Shown: positions 1 through 6,238 of the stretch, piece after piece
Layout of the letters: each line of letters begins with the position of its first letter
How positions within the stretch are numbered: position 1 is the first letter of the stretch
Source of the DNA: Bacteroidota bacterium
Lineage (GTDB): Bacteria > Bacteroidota > Bacteroidia > Bacteroidales > UBA10428
Reading direction: 5' to 3'
Length of the DNA stretch: 8,125 nucleotides
NCBI GenBank assembly: GCA_024640925.1
Contig: JAHEEB010000146.1
Coordinates: 1-8,125 of the forward strand
Made by a program: the position numbers and the translations under genes
The notes under the pieces: model-generated
Seen by the model: the letters and a program-made list of their open reading frames with translations, nothing else
Databases searched by the model: none
Told to the model about the DNA's origin: nothing

Positions 1-2
1 TT

Positions 3-539
3 TCATTCGCTGGTAATGGGTTGAACAATTTTCGCAATATTTAATAACCTGAAACTCACAAAAAATCCCGAATTGTGTATTGCAGATTCGTTAATCTCAA
101 AACGAATTTGATTGTTTAGAGTATAAAAATTAATATGGACACCCTGTTCGGCATAACCTTTAGTATCACTAATTAGCAACACCGAATTTTCTTTTGCAAC
201 CTTAATTATTTGAAACAGGTATTTATCATTATTCCCAGGAATAAAAAGAATATCAACAAGTCCTATGCTATCAAGATCATATATATGCTTGATTTTTACA
301 GGTCTGTTTTCTACAAAATAATTTGAATAGATTGACTCAAGTTTTCCGTTAAAGGGATCCTGATTAAAAATGCCAATACTAAAATAAGGTGTATCATTAT
401 TTTCAGGCCACTCAATAAAATGGGTAAATTTTTCCAACCATATTGCTTTTAATGTATATTCATCGATTTCCTGCGAATATAAAAGCGATGAAGTAAACAT
501 TAGAAATGTAAAAGGCACAGTATTTTGCAATAATTTCAT
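3..539 (-). CDS. YfiR family periplasmic protein
   Basis: A 178-residue protein of the YfiR (DUF4154) family. Seen: an N-terminal signal peptide (MKLLQ, hydrophobic to about residue 20, likely cleavage after YSQ), then the family-style opening helix with KAIWLEKFTHFIEWP at residues 31-45, an alpha/beta core, and a C-terminal block with IRFEINESAI near 145-154 followed by a helix ending LLNIAK. Known of the family: YfiR is a periplasmic repressor of the diguanylate cyclase YfiN in Pseudomonas. Bacteroidota homologues often sit beside TonB receptors or histidine kinases, so the c-di-GMP role cannot simply be transferred. The frame stays open to an upstream ATG at 569, but I chose 539 because the signal peptide starts there, an AGGAGGG lies just upstream, and the candidate promoter would leave the 569 start almost leaderless. 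The stop at 3-5 is complete. Downstream partners lie outside the window. Confidence 0.85.
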   Translation of the reverse strand: MKLLQNTVPFTFLMFTSSLLYSQEIDEYTLKAIWLEKFTHFIEWPENNDTPYFSIGIFNQDPFNGKLESIYSNYFVENRPVKIKHIYDLDSIGLVDILFIPGNNDKYLFQIIKVAKENSVLLISDTKGYAEQGVHINFYTLNNQIRFEINESAIHNSGFFVSFRLLNIAKIVQPITSE

Positions 540-550
540 CTGATTGGACA

Positions 551-557
551 CCCTCCT
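551..557 (-). promoter_or_regulatory. Shine-Dalgarno-like AGGAGGG before the yfiR-like gene
   Basis: On the minus strand AGGAGGG lies 11 nt upstream of the ATG at 539. It supports that start over the in-frame ATG at 569. Strong Shine-Dalgarno motifs are uncommon in Bacteroidota and the other starts here lack one, so it could be chance; the spacing is also slightly long. Confidence 0.4.
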
Positions 558-576
558 AAATATAGTCATTCTAAAG

Positions 577-607
577 TAAACATATTTTTTAAAATTCTAT
601 TATCGAA
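577..607 (-). promoter_or_regulatory. Weak candidate promoter of the yfiR-like gene
   Basis: Reading the minus strand, TATGTTTA (577-584) differs from the Bacteroidota -7 consensus TAnnTTTG at the last base. TTCG (604-607) lies 19 nt further upstream, where TTTG is expected. Transcription would start near 570, giving about 30 nt of leader before the ATG at 539. The match is imperfect on both boxes. Confidence 0.25.
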
Positions 608-858
608 ATTAAATATCAATAAAACAAAGATGAAAAGATTAATACTTAATACAGATCAACCGGAATTTATCTGTTTATATACTATATACTCATAGGTATC
701 TTTTATTTATCCTTCTTTATAAAAATTCAGTTCTGTTTCGTGCATAGGAAATATTTTTTATTTGTTCACCCCCCCCTTTTTTTATTTAGCTTTTTATTAT
801 TTTTTTATATTTTATATTGTTTTTGTTTCTTTTTAATAGGGGTTATTTATTTTTTTAC

Positions 859-866
859 TATTTTTG
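859..866 (+). promoter_or_regulatory. Bacteroidota -7 promoter element of the porin-amt-glnK cluster
   Basis: TATTTTTG matches the Bacteroidota -7 consensus TAnnTTTG exactly and ends 36 nt before the ATG at 903, so transcription would start near 873 with a leader of about 30 nt. No TTTG stands at the expected -33 position 19-20 nt upstream; the region there is ttttaatagg. The same 12-mer, TATTTTTGTAAG, occurs in the trpB2 promoter on the other strand. Confidence 0.55.
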
Positions 867-902
867 TAAGGTCAATCGATTAATAACTTAAAAATTGTTA
901 CT

Positions 903-1115
903 ATGAAAAATTCCAGAGTTTTTTTATTAGTGAGCATTGCGCTTTTTACAGGCTCGTTCTCATTAGTTCTGGCACAGGAAGAGGAGAAAAAACCCTCACC
1001 ATTTACTGTTAGCGCCGATATATATAGTAATTATATCTCTATCCCTGTATCCGGCTCAGTAATTCTCAACCCGGAAAAAGAACAACTCTATGTAGTTGCA
1101 GGTCTTTCTTTCTGA
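903..1115 (+). CDS. Short secreted protein, probable internally deleted TorF-type porin
   Basis: A 70-residue ORF with a clear signal peptide (charged MKNSR, hydrophobic core to about residue 23, cleavage likely after VLA at 24) and a mature part of only about 46 residues. Residues 34-45 (FTVSADIYSNYI) resemble the first beta strand of TorF-family putative porins, which often precede amt-glnK in Bacteroidota. Residues 46-70 (…IPVSGSVILNPEKEQLYVVAGLSF) resemble the last two strands of the same family and end in the C-terminal Phe typical of outer-membrane barrels. The roughly 150-200 middle residues expected for a barrel are absent, while the frame is intact. I infer an in-frame deletion, either real or an assembly collapse. 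Such a product could not form a pore alone. It is 40 nt upstream of amt and probably cotranscribed. An unrelated small secreted protein is the alternative. Confidence 0.6.
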   Translation: MKNSRVFLLVSIALFTGSFSLVLAQEEEKKPSPFTVSADIYSNYISIPVSGSVILNPEKEQLYVVAGLSF

Positions 1116-1155
1116 AACAGTGATTTGTATTGTCAAATTTTAAAATTAGGATGTC

Positions 1156-2484
1156 ATGAAAAAAAATAAGTTTTTATGTTTATTGTTCTTATTGCTCTTG
1201 GGAGCAGGTTCGATCTATGGACAGGAAAGCACACCCGCTGTTGATACGGGTATAACTTCGTGGATGCTCACTTCAACTGCACTCGTATTACTCATGGTTC
1301 CAGGACTCGCAATGTTCTATGGCGGTCTGGTCCGCTCAAAAAACGTTTTGGGTACAATGATGCATAGTTTTGTAGCTATGGGAATAATGAGTGTTTTATG
1401 GGTAATTCTTGGATATTCAATGAGTTTTGGAAAAAATGTTCTTGGTGGTTGGTTTGGCTGGAACTGGGACTATTTTTTCTTAAAAGGAATTGACGAAAAT
1501 ATTACTTCTTCTGGAATTCCGGAGTATGTTTTTTCAATGTTCCAGGGTAAATTCGCCATTATTACTCCTGCTCTGATAGCTGGTGCTTTTGCTGAAAGAG
1601 TTTCTTTTAAAGGATACGTGGTTTTCATAGCTTTATGGGGCATTCTGGTTTATAACCCTTTATGCCACTGGGTATGGGCTCCTGATGGATTTTTGTTTAA
1701 TATGGGAGCTATGGGAGCAATCGATTTTGCTGGTGGAACTGTTGTACATATTGCTTCCGGCGTAAGTGGTCTGATAGCTGTAATCTACCTTGGAGCACGA
1801 AGAGGTCATCCAGTACTTCAGTCAGCACCCAGTAACCTCACTATGACAATGATTGGAGCAGGACTACTATGGGTTGGTTGGTTTGGATTCAATGCTGGAA
1901 GTTCCATTAACAGTGGCTTATTAACTGCTCAAGCATTGACGGCAACCCAGGTTGCTGCTGCTACCGGAGCTGTTTCATGGATGATAATCGAAGCTTTACA
2001 CCAGGGAAAAGCAACAGCTCTTGGATTCGCATCCGGAATTCTGGCTGGTCTTGTTGCCATTACTCCCGCTGCCGGGGTAGTTCAACCGACAGGAGCAATT
2101 GCTCTGGGTATCGCTGCTTCTTTTGTTTGTTATTTTGCAATTACTTTGAAAAACAAACTGGGATACGATGATAGTCTTGATGCTTTTGGTATACATGGTG
2201 TAGGAGGAATAGTTGGTTCAATAATACTTGTTTTCTTCATTAGAAAAAGCTGGATGGCCAGCGCTGCAGCAGCTGCCGGTGGTACATGGACAATCATTCA
2301 GCAGTTAGGCGTTCAGTTAGCGGCTGTTGGTATAGCTATTGCCTATGCTGCTATTATGACCTTTATTCTTGTATGGATAGTCAATAAGTTTGTTGGATTA
2401 AGGGCTTCTCCGGAAGCTGAAATGCAGGGTCTCGATCACACCTATCATGGTGAACAAGGCTATGGTATGTTGAATCCCAGGTAG
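1156..2484 (+). CDS. amt: Ammonium transporter (Amt family)
   Basis: A 442-residue inner-membrane ammonium channel of the Amt/Mep/Rh family, normally a trimer that passes ammonium as NH3 plus a proton. A signal peptide occupies about residues 1-22 (cleavage near YGQ), followed by the eleven-helix core starting at DTGITSWML. By alignment with E. coli AmtB: D190 and H198 in DFAGGTVVHI match D160/H168, H347 in FGIHGVGG matches H318, F133 matches F107, and F245 and S249 in GFNAGS match F215/S219. The twin-His pore, Phe gate and recruitment site therefore look intact. The cytoplasmic tail (from about 414, containing GLDHTYHGEQGYG) is the usual P-II contact. The P-II gene follows after 24 nt, the classic amt-glnK pair. 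Length is normal. The ATG at 1151 is out of frame and closes at once, so 1156 is the start. Confidence 0.97.
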   Translation: MKKNKFLCLLFLLLLGAGSIYGQESTPAVDTGITSWMLTSTALVLLMVPGLAMFYGGLVRSKNVLGTMMHSFVAMGIMSVLWVILGYSMSFGKNVLGGWFGWNWDYFFLKGIDENITSSGIPEYVFSMFQGKFAIITPALIAGAFAERVSFKGYVVFIALWGILVYNPLCHWVWAPDGFLFNMGAMGAIDFAGGTVVHIASGVSGLIAVIYLGARRGHPVLQSAPSNLTMTMIGAGLLWVGWFGFNAGSSINSGLLTAQALTATQVAAATGAVSWMIIEALHQGKATALGFASGILAGLVAITPAAGVVQPTGAIALGIAASFVCYFAITLKNKLGYDDSLDAFGIHGVGGIVGSIILVFFIRKSWMASAAAAAGGTWTIIQQLGVQLAAVGIAIAYAAIMTFILVWIVNKFVGLRASPEAEMQGLDHTYHGEQGYGMLNPR

Positions 2485-2508
2485 TTCTAACTTAAAAAAT
2501 GATTGAAT

Positions 2509-2853
2509 ATGAAATTAATAACAGCCATTATAAGAGAAGCAAAGCTTGATCAGGTTCGTGAAGCTTTGATTGAAGCAGAAATCACCCGTATTACTGTAAG
2601 TAAAGTATCCGGACATGGTCAACAATTCAGCGAGGAAATCTATCGGGGTAGAAAGGTTATACCAAACCTTATCCCAAAAGTAAGGCTTGATATTGCAGTA
2701 AATGATGATTTTGTAAACATAACTATTGATACCATCATAAAATCAGCCAGAACCAATTCAAAAGGTGAAGTTGGCGATGGCAAAATATTTATAACAAACC
2801 TCGAAGAGTGCATCCGAATAAGAACAGGAGAAAAAGGAGGTTCTGCTATTTAA
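2509..2853 (+). CDS. glnK: P-II family nitrogen regulatory protein (GlnK-like)
   Basis: A 114-residue trimeric signal protein that binds ATP/ADP and 2-oxoglutarate and plugs the Amt channel when ammonium is plentiful. The start MKLITAIIRE and length fit the family. Nucleotide-site features are present: Q39, GDGKIF near 89-94 (K92), and R103/R105 in IRIRTGEKG. In the T-loop (about 36-54) Y45 of IYRG corresponds to E. coli Y46, but V50 replaces Y51, the tyrosine uridylylated by GlnD, and the loop is one residue shorter. Uridylylation is therefore unlikely; ligand binding alone probably governs it. An in-frame TTG at 2503 adds two residues, but the ATG at 2509 matches the conserved family start. 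It lies 24 nt after amt and ends before an intrinsic terminator. A divergent P-II subgroup naming is possible. Confidence 0.95.
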   Translation: MKLITAIIREAKLDQVREALIEAEITRITVSKVSGHGQQFSEEIYRGRKVIPNLIPKVRLDIAVNDDFVNITIDTIIKSARTNSKGEVGDGKIFITNLEECIRIRTGEKGGSAI

Positions 2854-2903
2854 ACCTGAAGATATCTTAATTTTTGTTTGCTAGTTTTTAGTTGCGATTG
2901 AAG

Positions 2904-2930
2904 AGGTTGTCCATTAGGGCAACCTTTTTT
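2904..2930 (+). terminator. Intrinsic terminator after glnK
   Basis: The stem GGTTGTCC (2905-2912) pairs with GGGCAACC (2917-2924) through eight pairs including one T-G wobble, around the loop ATTA. A flanking A-T pair extends it, and six T's follow (2925-2930). It lies about 50 nt after the glnK stop and closes the ammonium cluster. Confidence 0.88.
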
Positions 2931-2956
2931 ATTAACTGATAAAAAAGTATCACAAT

Positions 2957-2992
2957 AAAAAAGACCGCTCTTCTTAAAGTGCGGTCTTTTAT
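2957..2992 (-). terminator. Bidirectional terminator between glnK and trpB2
   Basis: A perfect 10-bp inverted repeat, AAAAGACCGC (2959-2968) and GCGGTCTTTT (2981-2990), encloses a 12-nt loop that can itself form a short CTT/AAG pair. On the minus strand the stem is followed by six T's, and it lies 32 nt past the trpB2 stop, so it mainly terminates trpB2. On the plus strand TTTTATTT makes it a weaker backup for the glnK transcript. Confidence 0.88.
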
Positions 2993-3022
2993 TTCCCAAA
3001 AAGGGATAGATATATAAACGGA

Positions 3023-4396
3023 TTAAGGTGCGGGATGTGTTGCTATTACGTCTTTCAGAAGTTTCTGAATTTCTTCTTCAGACATTTCATGTTTCGTTAA
3101 TTGACCACTCATGTATTTGTCATAACCTGTAAGATCCATAAGTCCGTGACCACTGAAACCAAACAGAATAACTTTTTCTTTACCCTCCAGGCGGGCTTTT
3201 TCAGCCTCGCGAACAGTAGCAGCAATAGCATGAGTTGTTTCGGGTGCGGGTATTATCCCTTCGGTACGGGCAAATAATAATCCTGCCTTGTAGCATTCCA
3301 GCTGATCAATAGCCATCGGACTGGCCAGACCATCAATCACAGCCTGAGAAACCAGTGGTGCCATACCATGATAACGCAGACCACCAGCATGAATAGGTGC
3401 AGCTACAAAGCCAGCTCCTAATGAATGCATAGGTAAAAGCGGGGTCATTTTACCGGTATCGCCATGGTCATATACAAATGGAGCTCTTGTAAGTGTAGGA
3501 CACGATGTCGGTTCAACCGGTATAATATCCATCTTTGCTCCGTTAATTTTATCAATCATAAAAGGAAATGACAAGCCGGCAAAATTACTTCCACCGCCTG
3601 CACAGGCAATAACTACATCAGGTAGTTTTTCACCTGCTATCTTAAGTTGTTTCTTTGCTTCCTGTCCAATAATAGTCTGGTGAAGCATAACATGATTTAA
3701 AACGCTTCCTAATGAATACCGGGTCTGTCCTGTTGGATCAGTAACAGCTGCCTCAATAGCTTCAGTTATTGCAATCCCCAATGAACCAGGGGTATCTGGG
3801 GTTTCGGCTAAAACTTTACGTCCAAATGCTGTTTCATTGCTCGGACTGGGTATGCAAATACCGCCCCAGGTCTGCATCATAAGTTTTCTGAAAGGTTTCT
3901 GATCAAAACTAATTCGTACCATAAAAACCTTACATTCAAGCCCCAGCAGCGAACAGGCAAATGCCAATGCACTACCCCATTGACCTGCGCCTGTTTCAGT
4001 AGTTAATTTCTTAATACCGAATTGTTTATTATACCATGCTTGTGGAACAGCTGTATTGGGTTTATGACTCCCCGCCGGAGAAACACTCTCATTTTTATAA
4101 TAAATGCGGGCAGGAGTTTTTAATGCCTTTTCAAGAGCATATGCTCTATGTAAAGGTGTCGGACGCCATCTGGCTAATATTTCGAGAACTTCTTCGGGTA
4201 TATCAATCCATCGTTGTGTGCTTACTTCCTGTTCGATAAGGTTCATAGGAAATACAGGTGCAAGCATATCAGGTGATATTGGCTTTCCATCAGGACCAAG
4301 AGGTGGTTTTAGTCCTGATGGTAGATCTGCCGCAATGTTATACCACTGCCGGGGCATATCCTTCTCATCCAACAGAATTTTAGTAACTCTAGTCAT
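3023..4396 (-). CDS. TrpB2-type tryptophan synthase beta chain (TrpB-like PLP enzyme)
   Basis: A 457-residue cytoplasmic PLP enzyme that joins indole and L-serine to give tryptophan. The length (canonical TrpB is about 400) and the N-terminal extension with [10 protein letters not shown] and [10 protein letters not shown] place it in the TrpB2 group. Visible sites: PLP lysine K112 in [11 protein letters not shown], catalytic E134 in TETGAGQWG, the glycine-rich phosphate loop CAGGGSN at 265-271, and E379 in [12 protein letters not shown]. The core carries all expected residues. No trpA or other trp gene is adjacent, so it is transcribed alone between its promoter and the 2957-2992 terminator. 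TrpB2 proteins lack good TrpA-docking features and are thought to work alone, probably in indole salvage or as a second copy; which applies here cannot be seen. The start at 4396 fits the promoter and the conserved N-terminus. Confidence 0.95.
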   Translation of the reverse strand: MTRVTKILLDEKDMPRQWYNIAADLPSGLKPPLGPDGKPISPDMLAPVFPMNLIEQEVSTQRWIDIPEEVLEILARWRPTPLHRAYALEKALKTPARIYYKNESVSPAGSHKPNTAVPQAWYNKQFGIKKLTTETGAGQWGSALAFACSLLGLECKVFMVRISFDQKPFRKLMMQTWGGICIPSPSNETAFGRKVLAETPDTPGSLGIAITEAIEAAVTDPTGQTRYSLGSVLNHVMLHQTIIGQEAKKQLKIAGEKLPDVVIACAGGGSNFAGLSFPFMIDKINGAKMDIIPVEPTSCPTLTRAPFVYDHGDTGKMTPLLPMHSLGAGFVAAPIHAGGLRYHGMAPLVSQAVIDGLASPMAIDQLECYKAGLLFARTEGIIPAPETTHAIAATVREAEKARLEGKEKVILFGFSGHGLMDLTGYDKYMSGQLTKHEMSEEEIQKLLKDVIATHPAP

Positions 4397-4407
4397 AATG
4401 ATTCTTA

Positions 4408-4421
4408 TAAAACGGGTTTTA
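4408..4421. repeat. Inverted repeat in the trpB2 leader
   Basis: TAAAAC and GTTTTA form a perfect 6-bp inverted repeat separated by GG. It falls between the predicted trpB2 transcription start and its ATG. The two-base spacer rules out a normal RNA hairpin, so if functional it would be a protein-binding operator. A short AT-rich palindrome can also arise by chance. Confidence 0.3.
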
Positions 4422-4444
4422 CGTTTAGTTAATAAATCGGCTTA

Positions 4445-4475
4445 CAAAAATAATGTTCCATTCCAAATAACCAAA
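4445..4475 (-). promoter_or_regulatory. Bacteroidota promoter of trpB2
   Basis: On the minus strand TTTG (4472-4475) is followed after exactly 19 nt by TATTTTTG (4445-4452). Both boxes and the spacing fit the Bacteroidota housekeeping consensus TTTG-N19-TAnnTTTG. Transcription would begin near 4438, giving a leader of about 40 nt that contains the inverted repeat at 4408-4421. Confidence 0.75.
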
Positions 4476-4617
4476 TTATCTATAGACGAATAAATAAAAA
4501 TCCCTTTTAATGGACATTACAAGTAACCTTTTTATTTATAAAAACAGAACTTTTTTTAATTATTTATACGTGTTTGTATTCCTTACCTTGTTATTAAGAT
4601 AAAGCATTGCTAATTTT

Positions 4618-5220
4618 ATGACGATAAATCAAGATAATCTGGTGAAGCAGGAACAGCTTATTAAACAGTTGCGTGAGGGCCATGAGCGTGCATATGAAGC
4701 ACTCTTTACAACCTATTATAAAGAACTGGTCATTCATGCCAACAGGTATCTGTATGATATGGAAATATCAAAGGAGATAGTTCAGGATTTGTTTGTAAAC
4801 CTTTATGAAAAAAGGCATAATATAGAAATTAACTCATCCCTCAGGTCATATTTATACAGAGCTGTGCAAAATCGCTGCATTAACCAGATAAATTCAATGA
4901 AAATCAGAGATAAGTATGTCAACTATGTTAAAACAAATAATACGGAAGAGGAAAACGTGATTGAAAAATCGATAGATGCCTCGGAGCTTGAAGCAGCTCT
5001 CTACTCTGCCATTAGCGATTTACCACCAAAATGCAGAATGATTTTCAAGATGAATCGTTTTGAAGGTTTATCAAATGGTGAAATAGCCGAAAGACTTGAA
5101 TTATCGAAAAGAACAGTTGAAACTCAGATTACTAAAGCATTAAAAACGCTCCGTACAAAACTTCAACCTCTATTAGTCAATGGCATAGCTTGTTTTGCAG
5201 GGTTAATCTTATTATTGTAA
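4618..5220 (+). CDS. ECF RNA polymerase sigma-70 factor, Bacteroides expansion type
   Basis: A 200-residue FecI-like extracytoplasmic-function sigma factor. Sigma region 2 spans about residues 24-95 (YEALFTTYYKELVIHANRYL, then EIVQDLFVNLYEKR, the core-binding helix, then SLRSYLYRAVQNRCIN). Region 4 spans about 125-180, with DLPPKCRMIFKMNRFEGLS leading into the helix-turn-helix GEIAERLELSKRTVETQITKAL. There is no region 3, as in ECF factors. The C-terminus ends in an unusual hydrophobic tail (about 187-200, NGIACFAGLILLL). A FecR-like anti-sigma gene starts 9 nt downstream, the standard arrangement in which the membrane-bound anti-sigma holds the factor until a surface signal arrives. No clear housekeeping promoter was found in the 220 nt upstream; such operons are often transcribed by their own sigma factor, which is inference here. 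Confidence 0.95.
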   Translation: MTINQDNLVKQEQLIKQLREGHERAYEALFTTYYKELVIHANRYLYDMEISKEIVQDLFVNLYEKRHNIEINSSLRSYLYRAVQNRCINQINSMKIRDKYVNYVKTNNTEEENVIEKSIDASELEAALYSAISDLPPKCRMIFKMNRFEGLSNGEIAERLELSKRTVETQITKALKTLRTKLQPLLVNGIACFAGLILLL

Positions 5221-5229
5221 ACCAGGAAT

Positions 5230-6234
5230 ATGAAATACGAAATATTTAACGAAGAAGACATTGCAAAGTATTTTGCAGGTGAACTGGATGAGAAAAAAAT
5301 TGAAATGATGGAAAAGTTTTTAATGAGTGATAGTGATAAAGAACAAGAAATGAACGAATTTGCCAGACTTTGGGAAAAAGCTACAGAAGTTGGTAAATAC
5401 GACCAAATAGACATTAACTCCGATTGGCAAAATGTTCGCAGCCGTATGGGATTTCAATCAAAACCACGTTCATTCTCCATAAAACGAATTGTTTATGCTG
5501 CTGCAGCTGTAATTGTTCTCGTATTGGGTACTGCTGTTGTTATGAACATGATAAACAAACGGACTAATACTCCTTCATCTAACGAATATTTACAAATTGC
5601 TTCAAACGATACTCAAAGGGAAGTCGTTTTGCCTGATAGTACAATTATTTTCCTGAACCGACAAGCCAACATTGTATACAACAACAATTATGGTATTACG
5701 AATAGGGATGTTGTCCTAACCGGTGAAGCTTTTTTTAATGTTCATAAGAACAAGAAACTGCCATTTAAGGTATTCTCTGAAAGTTCGACCATTGAAGTTC
5801 TTGGAACCAGCTTTAACATAAAACCTTCGAAAAACGAGGTGACAGTTAGTGTTATAACAGGCCATGTTGCTTTCTATGAATCGACCAAAAAAGAAAACAG
5901 AGTAGAATTAATTCATGACCAGCAAACCAGATACAACTCATCAGAGCGTATTTTTGAACCTGTTAAAGTTATGGATCCAAACCTTCTGGCATGGCGTACA
6001 CATAAATTATCTCTCAATAATTATACGGCTGTTCAGGCTTTTGAAGAAGTTTCTGATTATTTCGAAGTTGAACTCTCTATTGATAAACAATTAAATTTTA
6101 CAGAAAAAGGACTAAAAGGCCCTATAAATGTGAGTACGCCCGAATTGGCATTTAAAGACTTGCACGATCTTGTTAATTCCGAAGAATACGAAACGATAAT
6201 CCGTGGAAATAAACTTATTGTAAGAAAAAGATAA
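5230..6234 (+). CDS. FecR family anti-sigma factor
   Basis: A 334-residue single-pass inner-membrane regulator. Residues 1-80 form the cytoplasmic sigma-binding part (IAKYFAGELDEKKIEMMEKF near 11-30 is typical), residues about 87-107 (IVYAAAAVIVLVLGTAVVMNM) form the one membrane helix, and the rest is periplasmic. The FecR domain covers roughly 125-220, with REVVLPDSTIIFLN, DVVLTGEAFFNV and EVLGTSFNIK as family signatures. A C-terminal DUF4974-like domain (about 257-332) runs from THKLSLNNYTAVQAFEEV to RGNKLIVRK. It should hold the neighbouring sigma factor inactive or carry it to the membrane, and release it when its periplasmic domain is contacted by a partner protein. It starts 9 nt after the sigma gene and stops 4 nt before the next gene, so the three are one transcript. 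No domain appears missing. Confidence 0.95.
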   Translation: MKYEIFNEEDIAKYFAGELDEKKIEMMEKFLMSDSDKEQEMNEFARLWEKATEVGKYDQIDINSDWQNVRSRMGFQSKPRSFSIKRIVYAAAAVIVLVLGTAVVMNMINKRTNTPSSNEYLQIASNDTQREVVLPDSTIIFLNRQANIVYNNNYGITNRDVVLTGEAFFNVHKNKKLPFKVFSESSTIEVLGTSFNIKPSKNEVTVSVITGHVAFYESTKKENRVELIHDQQTRYNSSERIFEPVKVMDPNLLAWRTHKLSLNNYTAVQAFEEVSDYFEVELSIDKQLNFTEKGLKGPINVSTPELAFKDLHDLVNSEEYETIIRGNKLIVRKR

Positions 6235-6238
6235 ATTA

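Larger units (their letters stand above)
570..902. other. AT-rich intergenic region between divergent genes
   Basis: This 333-nt stretch shows no coding region. From about 745 to 865 the plus strand is strongly T-rich and contains an eight-C run followed by seven T's (769-783). The right end carries the promoter element and short leader of the ammonium-transport cluster. I looked for a sigma-54 promoter (GG-N10-GC type), which controls ammonium genes in proteobacteria, and saw none. Confidence 0.7.

Noticed and set aside
874..881. Palindrome AATCGATT in the leader before the short secreted protein
   Set aside because: Only 8 bp in AT-rich DNA and its flanks do not extend the symmetry; chance is sufficient.
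570..902. A sigma-54 promoter for the ammonium genes
   Set aside because: No GG/GC pair with the required spacing is present, and a housekeeping-type -7 box is.
1977..2196. Short frames on both strands inside amt
   Set aside because: Both overlap a strongly conserved membrane-protein region and their translations show no family features.
2503..2508. TTG start giving a P-II protein two residues longer
   Set aside because: The conserved family N-terminus begins at the ATG two codons later.
4104..4493. A 129-codon plus-strand reading frame opposite the trpB2 start
   Set aside because: It lies almost wholly antisense to a well-conserved enzyme, has no recognisable domain and would run through the trpB2 promoter; it is a shadow frame.
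4567..4590. Possible promoter boxes before the ECF sigma gene (TACCTTG at 4584, TACG-TG-TTTG at 4567)
   Set aside because: Neither fits TAnnTTTG: one lacks a T and the other has wrong spacing, and no -33 box is placed correctly. The operon may use its own sigma factor.
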